NCBI RefSeq assembly: GCF_932294415.1
Contig: NC_065541.1
Coordinates: 55,220,290 to 55,284,289 of the forward strand
DNA: 64,000 nucleotides
DNA from: Quercus robur
Taxonomy: Eukaryota > Streptophyta > Magnoliopsida > Fagales > Fagaceae
Direction of reading: 5' to 3'
The notes under the pieces are model-generated. The model searched no databases and was not told where the DNA came from. It worked only from the letters and a program-made list of their open reading frames with translations. Made by a program: the position numbers and the translations under genes. Each line of letters begins with the position of its first letter. Positions within the stretch are counted from its first letter, which is position 1. Shown piece by piece: positions 36,429 through 47,600 of this stretch.

Positions 36429-38933
36429 CTAGAGAAACCCCTTTTCTTTGCAGCATTGAATGGCTCCATCAAACATTTCATTGAGCCCATACTTGTACTT
36501 GAAGCCGGCATCTAAGAGCTTCTTTGATGAGAGACCCGCTACTCTATAACCTTTAATTTCCTTCAAGTAACTGCAAAAAGGTGAAAAGAGAAAACATTTT
36601 CTTCATAACTTTGTAATAAAAGGAAGAGAAGATTTAATATTTTAGTTTCTAAACGATCATGGAGAAGAAAAGTTGAACTTACTCTAGTGTTGGTATTTGA
36701 AATTCTGGGTATCTTTCAGTAAGAAATTCAGACATCCTTTGGAGTGTTATGGCCACTGAGGAACAAATGTACCTTCCTTTCACAGTTGGGCATTCAAGGA
36801 GAAAAATATTTGCTCTTGCCAGGTCATCTACGTGGACCATAGAAGTATTCAATAGATGACTGTATTGATCCTTGTCACCTACAAATGATATACGAGTTAA
36901 AAGCAATTTCCTTCCAGGAAAATATTGGAAAAAAAAAAAAAAAAAACCTTGATGTATAAATAAAGGATTTCTTGTTTACATTTTCATATGACAAGCTAGT
37001 GACACCTTCAAATTGACACCAAATCCTTTTTTATTGCAATCACATAATGTACAAACGAGAGCAGAGAAAATTTTGTAATAATTAAGGATTGCAAAAGAGA
37101 TTGTTCAGAAAATTAGAAATATCTATATGAAAAAAAAAAAAAAATTGGTCAAGTACCTTCAAGGCTTCAACATAATTGAATTGGTTCGTTTTTAACACTT
37201 ATCTTTATGCTACCTCTCTTTTTTCTTCTTTCCTAGGCCTCTCATTGATTCTCACAATGCATTAGACCATGCAATAAATTATTCTCTCACTTTTCACCAA
37301 AACTAGTCTCTAAGCCATATGAAAATTTGACAAAATTAGTTAGAATGTATTTAGAGAAAGTCAACCAAGATTTATTCAGTGTTTGGTTGCTTCATTCAAA
37401 AAGGCAAAGTTTTATTAATTTGAACTAACATAGTTTAGCATTAATTATTTACTTGTAACTTTAAAAACCAATTGAATGTAACAGATAAATGTTTTTTTCT
37501 TTTTTTCTTTTGAAGGAGATAATTGATATCATTGAATACAGTTCACATAAAACGCAACTCTATGCAATATAATGTTTTGGTTAAGACATATGAGAGACAA
37601 TACATACCCAAGACCATAGACAATATTGTTCGAACTGAGCCAGGAAACTTGGGACAAATGAAGGGTCCAACAACAAAGGGAGGAATTATGGTTACCACAT
37701 CCAATCCATGTTTTTCTCCAAATTCAAGAACTGTCCTTTCGGTCAATGTCTTGGAAATCATGTAAGAACCTCCAAAGTTCTTTAGGGATTTAATTAGATC
37801 TACATCAGACCAAAAGCTCTCATCCATTTCATCTTCATCCTTGCCATTAAACAGAACTGCTGATGCACTAGAAGTGTACACAACTCGCTTCACAGTCTTG
37901 GAATTCAGGCACGCCTTCAAGATACCTAGTGCTCCATCGATTGTTCTTTTGGTTACTATTTCTTCAGGTTCTTTGTCTTCAAAATCAACAGGAGTGGCAA
38001 CATGAAATACACCTACACATCCTTCAATGGGTGCATTGAAACTCTCTGGATCGCTGAGATCTGCATTGAAGATTTGGAGTTTCTCTGATGCTCCTGGTAG
38101 ACTTGTAAGGAAGCTAATGTCTTTCTTATTCTCTGGTCAAAGTGGTCATGTACGTGAAATTCTATCAATTCTCTTTTGTTACACTATGTATAAAAAAATA
38201 TAATTAACTGAGTTGATGTACTTAAGGACTAATTTATCATTTAAACATAATATAAACATAAAACTGGACCCAAAGAGGCATATAAGCGAATCTGGGCCAT
38301 CCAGCATTTTTATCTGTGATAGAAAAACAGTACTTTATAATTCCTACACAGCCATCAAAGAGGCATATAGTTTATTTAGTAATAAATAGATTTTTTAATA
38401 AGTTTGCGATCTGTATCCAATGAATTCCACTTTATTCCAATTTTAGGTGCTTGTGTGTGTGTGGTTTTATTTATTTATATAATTTTAAATTGAATCTAAT
38501 AACTAATAGGAGTAACTAGAACAAAGGAATTAATTCTTGCTATATTCAGCAAGTTATGAGAAAAAATAAAGATGAAATTTGACATATATGTGGCTGAAAA
38601 TAAATATTATTCTCATGAATCTTCTGAAGAGATGTGGACAAGCTTCGAAAGGGAAAAAAAAAATATTAACAAAATTACGGAACTGAGGCAAGATATATAT
38701 AATATAAAGATACCCTCAAGCTCATTTTGCTCTTATATATGAATACTCCTTGATAATCAGGACTGGCATATTTGAGTTTTATATATATAGCCTTGGCAGA
38801 GATGTGGCTTACCTGGGTCAGACCGAATGGTGGTTCTAACATGGTAACCTTGATCAAGGAGCCTCATGATCATCCATGATCCTATATACCCTGTACCACC
38901 TGTAACACATACTGTACCCTTATCTCCTTCCAT
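36429..38933 (-). CDS. NADPH-dependent SDR reductase, vestitone-reductase/DFR-like, copy 1, complete
   Basis: Exons 38933-38813, 38132-37608, 36878-36683 and 36570-36429 are GT-AG with phases 1, 1, 2. The total of 984 nt gives 327 residues plus TAG. The family (extended SDR; DFR, vestitone, anthocyanidin and cinnamoyl-CoA reductases) reduces carbonyls with NADPH in the cytosol. Visible: Rossmann motif [11 protein letters not shown] (Gly12, Gly15, Gly18), Arg36-Ser-Asp-Pro after beta-2, the catalytic Ser in YTSSASAV (about 127-129), and the active-site Y164-M-I-S-K168. The CCR signature (NWYCYGK type) is absent, which argues against a true cinnamoyl-CoA reductase. The whole-length pattern ([45 protein letters not shown] at the end) is closest to vestitone-reductase-like proteins. 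Substrate unknown. The start is the only ATG ahead of the Rossmann strand, preceded by a GA-rich leader. Confidence 0.95.
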
Positions 38934-38955
38934 CTCTCTCTCTCTCTTTCTCTCT
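38934..38955 (-). promoter_or_regulatory. GA-rich leader abutting the start codon, reductase copy 1
   Basis: Plus-strand tctctctctctctttctctc lies immediately next to the CAT of the start codon, so the transcript leader ends in a (GA)n run. The same arrangement is kept in the other two reductase genes, so it may be functional, for example as a site for GAGA-binding BPC proteins. That role is inferred. Confidence 0.5.
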
Positions 38956-39609
38956 AAAAATGGATCACAAAAATACTTTGTGCCTTAACTTCCTTTATCC
39001 CCTTATCAAGATAGCTTGACTTTTGTGGTATGAATTATGATATGATCACCAACCAATATGAGTACTCTTAATTGCCACATGAAAGCAACACTCTAATAAT
39101 CATTTAGTTAAGAAGGTAAAAAATAATTATCATCACAAAGAGAAGCAAATTAATGGGATCTATCACATTCATCATCTAGTTGTGTATGTACCCTTTTAAC
39201 TTTTTTTCCTTTTTCTAACATCACTTATCCCTTCACACCAAAGTTTGTTTTGGGATCTACATTAAGTCAAATGGTGTACTGTCCGCAACAACTCAAACTT
39301 ATATTAGATTAAAGCTCATTAATTTCGACTGTATGCTGTTAGTACTTAGTATCATGTACCGTGTGGAAAAAGTCAGGTTGATTTTGTAGGATTTATCACC
39401 GACTCTATTAATAGGCCAATGATTTGTTTTGAAGCATTTTGCATGTGTTCGATCAGTTTACAAATCCTTATTACTAGCGTAGGCTGAAGGGTATACTAAA
39501 ACTAAGAAAAAGCCAATTTTCACTTTAGTAGTTGAGTTGTTGTCTTTTGACTACCGAAAAATGAAATAAGTTTGGCCTGAAACTTGTATGTAATCTGTTC
39601 CTTTACTTT

Positions 39610-39942
39610 TTAGGCGTGAACTTTATTGCCTGTTTCCTTTAATTTTTTTTTTTTTTTTTTTTGGTTGCCTGCCACGGTATCCGGGGCTTCGCCCCGACTA
39701 ATCCGTTGGTCGACCCGGGTCGCACACCTGGCTGTGGTGGGTGAGTCTCCCAACAGGGCATTCTGCATACACAAGGTCTCGAACCCGAGACCTTGCTTAA
39801 GCGACACAAGCTGCTTACCACTTGAGCCAACCCATGTTGGTTGTTTCCTTTAATTGTAGTATAGAATATGTACCCTTTTTTTTTTTTTTTAGGCGTGAAC
39901 TTTATTGCCTGTTTCCTTTAATTGTAGTATAGAATATGTACC
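39610..39942. repeat. Tandem duplication with the SINE in one copy
   Basis: The block 'taggcgtgaactttattgcc' then 'tgtttcctttaatt' then 'gtagtatagaatatgtacc' occurs twice: 39610-39874, split by the SINE, and about 39890-39942, uninterrupted. The second block is therefore an intact copy of the SINE target. Confidence 0.9.
39645..39842 (-). mobile_element. tRNA-derived SINE, full length, with 13-bp target duplication
   Basis: On the minus strand it starts CCAACATGGGTTGGCTCAAG, with an A box TGGCTCAAGTGG (39829-39818) and a B box GGTTCGAGACC (39785-39775), and ends in GGCAACC plus an A tract (T17 on the plus strand). The perfect 13-base repeat GTTTCCTTTAATT flanks it (39632-39644 and 39843-39855). 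It is much more GC-rich than its surroundings. Confidence 0.93.
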
Positions 39943-41611
39943 TCCTCTCTCTCTCTCTTTTTTATTTTTTTGTCTTGCTAACCGATGTTCTTTGGATAAT
40001 TGCCAATAAATAATCTTAAGAAAATTTTTGACATAACTTTTAAGGGAAATGTAAAAAGCCATAATTTTTTTTTTTTCCATAAAAAGTTTTTAAAAATATT
40101 TTATAAACTAATACCCTTAGAATATCTATTAACTTTTTTCATTTGTTATATTAGCTTCTCACTTATTGTAGTAGTATGAAAAGTGAAAACTCAAACGCAA
40201 GTGCAAGTGGAATTAGAAGCAAGAGTGGTGCGTGATGCGTAGAAAAATGTGTGTAATATTATAAGTATCAATAAAAATTTCTCTTTTATTGAGATTTGGC
40301 TTGAGTGTAGTAAAGACATATTACAAATTATAAGACACTTTCTTCTTCTGAGTGTAAAAATTATTCCAACAAAATTGCTGCAACGAAATGGTGCTTTGAT
40401 AAGGCACTTTCAACAGATTGTTCTTAAAGGGAAGAGAAATGGTGCTTTCAAAATTTTCTTGACATAGCCAAAATACATTGGATATAGAGTAATATGTTAG
40501 GAACCACAGGAGATAGAGTAAAAAAAAGAAGAGGAGAGTTGCCAACTTCATTTGTGAGATTTGAGAGTATTTTAAATAAATTGAGTCGAGTTGAGTATTA
40601 AAAGTTCAGGATTACATGTTCAAACTTGAACTTGAGTTTAAATTTTTATTTCAAACACAAGTCAAGCCCAAGCTCCCAGTTAGATTACATGATCAAGCTT
40701 GGTTCATCTTCTTATTGAATGGGTTTGAGCTTATCCACAAATTACTTGATTAATTTATTCTCTTCCCAAATATAGTAAATACTACGACTAAATTCCCCTT
40801 TTATGAATATATGCTAATAATAAATGACTAAATATAGTTGAAATTATCATTTGAGTTTGCAATGACAACTTCTGGTGTTTGCAACAAAAACATTTGAGGT
40901 TCAAATATAATAGATCAAAGAATAGCAATAAAAAGTATGAAGTTAAATATGATACGACAGTACAGAAATTGAGTTGAGCTGAGAAACAATAACAAATCTT
41001 ATGAAATTCACAAGTTTAATCAATTAGTATTCGACTTTTACCTAAAAAGGTTCTAAACCAAAACTTAAATTTGCGGTTAAGAGTGGTATAGCCAACGGGC
41101 ACCTCATAATATTTTTCATATCTCTATTGTAATTATCAAATTATAAAAATAAAAAATAAATTTTTTTTTAAAAAAGTTAAATTTGTGTGGTATAATGATT
41201 TAAACTTAAAAAAAAGATAATCACTCAAAAAAAGAAAAGAAAAAGATAATCTAACTCTTGGGCCTCTAGATCTTGACTATGGGCTACACTTATAATTGAA
41301 ATAGTGATTTTTGTTAGCTGAACGCAATAAAATTGGGTTATCGTTGGATCTAGCTGTGTTTCGGGTGAAAAGTAACCATAACGAAGCAGCCTCATGTCAT
41401 TAGTCATGATCAATGGCCCATTATGTTATGTCGCCAATAGCCCATCCATTACACGTGAAAAATCTCTCCCTCTTTCTCAAGGAAGACAATTTTTCTTTTT
41501 CTTTTTCTTTTAAAAAGAATCAAGATCAATTAATTATTGGGGGTGATAATATTTTTTGTTAAATGTACCTTATTTTTCTTAGGTGAAATATATTTATTGT
41601 ACTTAATCATC

Positions 41612-41613
<2 letters not shown>

Positions 41614-41650
<37 letters not shown>

Positions 41651-41651
41651 T
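41614..41651. repeat. (ATT)n microsatellite
   Basis: About 12 uninterrupted ATT units. Confidence 0.9.
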
Positions 41652-43447
41652 TTGATTACTTATACAAAATAAGTAGGCATACCGTAAACATTTAAAACCA
41701 TATACACATGATTTTTTTTTTTTTTTTTCTATTTCTTTCTGGATAAATGATACACATGAAAGTAAAAACTCAAAGCAAAGCAAAAGCAAAGCTCAAATTA
41801 ATATAGATAAAGGAATCCTCTAATTTCTACAAGATTTTCTAGTTTGGGATAGTCATTTCAAATCAATACAAAAAGACATTAAGGCCCAATCAAAATCATG
41901 TCCAATAGTCTAAGTCCAATACTACTTGGTGTGTAAGCTAAAGAAAGCATAATTCTAGCTACCTCTAGTTAGCATAGGATTTAGCTTGGTATAATTACTT
42001 ATCAATGGGTTCATTATAACATACTGTTCTTAATAATAAAAAAATGTAACTATTAAAGGCTTTATGTCGTGGACGTAAGCAGGTAGGTTGTATCATATAA
42101 ATTCCATTTCTTTCTCTTGCTTCCATTTTGTCTTTTAACATTATTTTATTTTTCTCCTTTTATTTTCGCATGACGTTAGGCTTTTTTTTGGCATATATTA
42201 ATTCATATATTTAATCTGTAGATGAAGGTTTTCTATCTCTAACCACTCTGCAAAGATCATCCTAATTTATTTCCTACCATAGACAACATATGGACAATCT
42301 AATATGCGTACTTCGCAAATCTAATATTTTCTCACAAGACTATCTTGGTAATTTTAACTACAATCAATGTGAACATGCATATTTTTTGTGCACCTAATTT
42401 ACCTGATTTCTTTTTGGTCACATGTCTTTATCATCTCCAAGCATATTTTTTTAGACCACGCCTCTAATTAGTGGCCTCCACAAGTATAATATGCATTTTA
42501 CTCATCATTCAAGTCTCAATCATTGGCGCATTGGACTTTTATTCTAGCCTATCATCTACAGTACATCTGGCCTTCATTCTAAACTGAAGTTGTTTTTAAG
42601 CTTCCATCATGGATTGGAGGTGATATTAGTGGTAGCTCTATGCAAAAATAATGTTATACCAATTCAAATTTGTTATCTTAAATGTTATGATATAATTGTG
42701 AAATTTGTCGTGTCTGTAGTATTATTGTTCCAAAAGCTTGTCAATGTAAATCTTGTGTCTTACATATATATTCTTTAATTCTTTGTACTAGAAAAAGATT
42801 AAAATAACTTAGATATGACTATTTTTGGGTACTAGAATAAGAGACTAAGGGCTTTCAAGTAAGATTACTCTTTTATTTCTATTCTAATCTAATTGTTTAC
42901 TTTTATATGTGTGTGTTTGTGCATGCTTCCTTTTTTTTAATCACTATTTTTACAATAGGTTTTTTGTTCTTTTAATGTGTGTATTTGTTCATCTTTCCCT
43001 TTTTTTAATCACTATTTTCACTTTAGTATTTTTGTTCTTTATAAAAAAGAGATATTAGTAGATTTGAAGCGTGCACACAATAATTATTGAGAAATAGATA
43101 TTCAGGGGTTTTATTTTTATTTTTTTTAATGGATACTAGCTCTATGTTTTTTAGTATTCTAGTCCTTAAAAAGAAAAATTATATGGAAAACAATAGAGTA
43201 TATTATATGTTGTCTTGAATCTTATTATATTTCTCATTCTTGAATTCTAAAAAAAAAAAAATAAGTTCACGTTTTAGCCCGAAAATTGAAATTATGATTT
43301 CGTCCCTCTTGGTACATAAAGTCTTTCAAAAAGTAAAACCAAAACTAGAAAACCCAGAAATTGCACAAATAAAATCGAGCTTGACAACATTGTTGAAAAA
43401 AATCAAAAGGCACACCATATCCACAATCTTCGCATAAGCAAATCTAG

Positions 43448-43804
43448 GGCAAAAATGGCCATATAACTTTAATTTTTAAACCATATGGTCAAACAACCCT
43501 ATTTTATACTATTTAGCAAAATATCATTGTTTTAGAGCTCGACATTGTTGATGTCGAGTTCCTGCAGAACTTGATATTAATAATTTCAAATCTATGCATA
43601 TTTTGCCACTTAAATATTTTTGAAAATTTTGTGCAAAATTTGACACTTTAAAATATGCATAGAATTCGATATTGTCGAGTTCTAATCAAAACTCAACATT
43701 AGTGACATTTAGTTCCAAAAGAGTGGTATTTTGCTAGATAATCTGAAAAAAATGGTTGTATGGCTGCATAATTTAAAAATTAAGACTATTTAGCCATTTT
43801 CCCC
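43448..43804. mobile_element. Mutator-type MITE with 9-bp target duplication
   Basis: Left end ggcaaaaatggccatataac and right end agactatttagccattttcccc are imperfect inverted repeats, with 'taatttttaaa' and 'tttaaaaatta' further in. Flanks are caaatctag (43439-43447) and caaaactag (43805-43813), eight of nine identical. A second palindromic pair with 'cgacattgttgatgtcgag' lies inside. Confidence 0.75.
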
Positions 43805-43867
43805 CAAAACTAGCATGTACTTTTTTTTTGGGAGGGCTGAATATGAGCTTTAACTTTGCTTAAGCAT

Positions 43868-44275
43868 TCACAGCAAAATTCTCAAAAAATATAGCTTTTA
43901 ACAACTCAAAAACCTACTTCATTTATTTTAACAACTCACTTTATAATATACCCAATATCAAATATTTTATTTTAATAAACAACACATTAAAATAATATAA
44001 ATAAACAAATAAAATAAATATAAAAAACACTACACATGGATAGACTTGAGAGAGAGAGAGAGAGAGACTAATTTAATAATAAGAGAAGAAAAAGAAAATA
44101 ATTTAATATTTGTAGCAACTTGCTACAGTGAGCTGCTACTACTAATAGCTCACTATAGCAAGTTGGTAAAATATTTTAAATTTAACAACATTGCTATTGG
44201 GTGTTTTTGTGTGTTTAGAGCTCTAAAATAACTAAAAACTATTTTAAAAGCATTAAAGTGAATGCTATCCAATAC
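43868..44275. mobile_element. MITE, same family as part of the hAT-like element at 14.9 kb
   Basis: Left end agcattcacagcaaaattct and right end gcattaaagtgaatgctatcc are inverted. The segment 'aacaactcaaaaacctactt' then 'cccaatatcaaatattttat' is shared with 14945-15045. A short (GA)n run is at 44048-44067. Confidence 0.65.
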
Positions 44276-44629
44276 AGCACGGATTCGAGAATCTCACATT
44301 TGATAAGCATTTGATAAGGTCATGAGTCATGAGCCATCTTCCACGCCACCAATCTGTATAGCCACTTAATGAAGCTAGCAATGGTTATGCAAAATACTAC
44401 TTATGCATGACAGAAAGAGAGAGACAAAATAAATCAATGCCGTAGTAAGGCACACCTTACATATTTTTCACTTAGTCACTTATTCATTTTACTATAAAAA
44501 GTTTCTTAAAATAATTTATCAACATAATCCTTTAATCCTTTTATAAATACTGAAAATAGTAAAATACAGTACTTCTTCTTCTAGGCACATACATTTGGCA
44601 GAATCCAAAATTCATTGAGCATTCATGAA

Positions 44630-47600
44630 CTAGAGAAAACCCTTTTCTTTGCAGCATTGAATAGCTTCATCATACATTTCATTGAGCCCATACTTGTACT
44701 TGAAGCCAGAATCTAAGAGCTTCTTTGATGACAGACCCGCTGTTTTATAACCTTTAATTTCCTTTAAATAACTGCATAAAAAGGAAAAATATAATAATAA
44801 TAATGGAACTTCTTTTTCTTAACTTTAAGTTTTTAAGATTAAAAAGGAAGAGAATAATTAAACTTACTCTAGTGTTGGTATTTGAAATTCTGGGTATCTT
44901 TCAGAAAGAAATTCAGACATCCTTTCAAGTGTCATGATCTCTGATGAACAAATGTACCTTCCTTCCGCTGTAGAACATTCAAGGAGAAAAATATGTGCTC
45001 TTGCCACGTCATCAACGTGGACCATAGCTGTATTCATAAGATATTTATATTGACCATTGTCACCTGCAATGATCGATATTTGAATTAAAAGTAGTTTTCT
45101 TCCAGAAAATTATAGAGAAAAAAATATATATTCATATATAAATTAAAGATTTGGTTGTTTGCATTTCCATATGACAACTAATTAAGGTCTTCAATTAACA
45201 CCAAAGTTCATTTTATTTTTCAATCACATCATTTACCGTATGAGAAACTTCAAGGTAAAATGTTATAGCATATTTTTTTTTTAATTTTCTTTTTTCTTGA
45301 TATACCTTTTTCCATGAAATTCCAATTAAATTTCATGTTGCAATTATCTAACCACATGCATAGGTTTGATACGAATTTTTTTCAAGTACTTTCAACTAAT
45401 TACTTAGTTGTAATTTTTCTAATATTTATCACTTTCACAATACGTCAGGCAGTATAATAATGAACTAACATACTATTTATACCCTTTGAATTTGAGGTTG
45501 CTTCTAAATTGATCTATCAATTAACTCTTCAGTATTAGAAAAATATATATGTATTCCTTCTATAAACATCCGAAAGAATCTTATCATCAACTCATGCAAA
45601 ATTGACATTGTTTTAAGAGAAAAAAAATGAGGTTGTTTTTAGGCAGGTTAATGGAAAAAATATGATGAGCCATAATAAAAGGAGCACATTAACATCATTA
45701 AGGGTGCAAATTATAAGTTTTAAAAGTTGAGAAATTGATTTAGAAGTAACCCCTAATTTGAAAGGTGTAAAATGCATTTTAGCCTAAATCATTATTTCAC
45801 TTTTCGCTAAAATAAATAGACAATTATATCATTGAAAACAATTCACATCAGATGCAACTATTTGCAACATAAATGTCAAACAAGTGAACAAAAACATACC
45901 CAAAATCATAGCCAATGTTGTGCGAACTGAGCTAGGGAACTTGGGACAAATGAAGGGTCCAACAACAAAGGAAGGAATTATTGTCACCACATCCAATCCA
46001 TGTTTTTCTCCAAATTCAACTACTGCCCTTTCTGTTAATGTCTTGGAATATACGTAGGAACCTCCAAGTGGCTTTATAGCTTTAATGAAATCTACTTCAC
46101 TCCAAAAGCTCTCATCCATTTCATCTTCATCATTGCCATTATACAAAACTGTTGATGAACTAGAAGTGTACACAACTCGCTTCACAGTCTTGGAATTCAA
46201 GCATGCCTTTAAGATGCCTAGTGCTCCATTGATTGATCTTTTGGTTACTATTTCTTCAGGTTCTTTGTCTTCAAAATCAACAGAAGCGGCAACATGAAGT
46301 ACGCCAATACATCCTTCAATGGGAGCATTGAAACTCTCTGGATCGCTGAGATCTGCATTGAAGATTTGGAGTTTCTCTGATGCTCCTGGTAGACTTGTAA
46401 GGAAGCCAGTGTCTTTCTTGTGCTCTGGTCATATATGTGAAATTCTATCATTTCTTTTTTGTTTTATTTTTTTGAGAAGCGTAAACTGGACCCAAAAAAC
46501 TGAACTCAAAACTCAAGATGAGATTTCTATTAAGCTAAAGTCGGTCATCCGGCATTCCTCAGGAAATATTATTTATTTTTATTCCCTTGAATGTCATAGA
46601 ATAACTGTCTTTAAATAACAAATTCATTTAAAGAATCTTGTAGTTTAATCAATATTTCTTTATATTTCCAAAGAAGATGTTCAGGTTCGAATCACTCCAC
46701 CTCAATTATCGAATTATCAATAAAATAAGGGGAAATTACATTTTGCTCATCTATGATTTGTCCGAAAAACATTTTGTCTATATGTGGTTTAAAAATTAGC
46801 ACTTTACCTATTTGAGGTGAGTTTTGTTTGTCTTCTATTACTCACATTTGTTAAAAATAAGGATAAATTTGTATTTTTGCTACTCTTTTATATATATATA
46901 TATATCTTTGTCATTCCAAAACATTAAAAAAAAAAATCTAAAAAAATTAAGAGAAAAAAGTTCTAAAAGAAGTTTTATAAATTAAATTAAAAAATTTCCA
47001 AAGAAATTTTCTGAAGAAATTGGTCGACTCAATAACGGTCTTGAGCTTCTTGAGATATGCATAAAGGTATGTCGCATTGAGCTAAGGGAAGAGACAAACT
47101 TGGTAGTAGGCTTGGAAGAAGACACACATAAAGTGATCTCACAACTAACTGACCAAGGTGAGAATTGCTCTACTCTTTGCATTGTGGGGATGAAGGAAAT
47201 AGGTAAGCTGGAATGCACGGATGCGGAAAAACTCACGCCGCACCCATGTCCAATGTGGCAACGCATGAGGGACGTCATTGCTCATGCGTAGGTGCTGCGT
47301 CTAGTTTTTTTTTTTTTTTTTTTCAACGACTCGCGCCGACGCGACTCAGACTTGGGCTGAATCGTGCTAAATTGGGCTTATTCGCGTTGACTCGGGCCGT
47401 ATCGGCTGTATTGGGCAAAACCGCCGAAACAGCCAATTCAGGTTGAAATTCAAAAAAAAAAAAAAAAAAAAAAAAAGAAGAAGAGTGCAAAACGAATCAT
47501 TTGAACTTAATAACAAACCTTAAAGGCCTAAACTCTCTCACGCACCATTTGTATATGTGCAAATCAGCTCTCTCTCATTCGTCTCTCTATGTTGTGTGGC

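Larger units (their letters stand above)
38956..44629. other. Intergenic region between reductase copies 1 and 2
   Basis: Contains the copy 1 promoter (from 38956), a SINE with a tandem duplication (39610-39942), an (ATT)n run, two MITEs and AT-rich filler. About 44279-44500 aligns with the flanks of the Helitron downstream of copy 1, marking the duplicated unit. No further gene is seen; open frames here are short and without recognisable domains. Confidence 0.6.

Noticed and set aside
36429-38933. Assignment as a cinnamoyl-CoA reductase or dihydroflavonol reductase proper
   Set aside because: The CCR signature around NWYCYGK is absent and the overall pattern is nearer to vestitone-reductase-like proteins, so only the broader family name is used.
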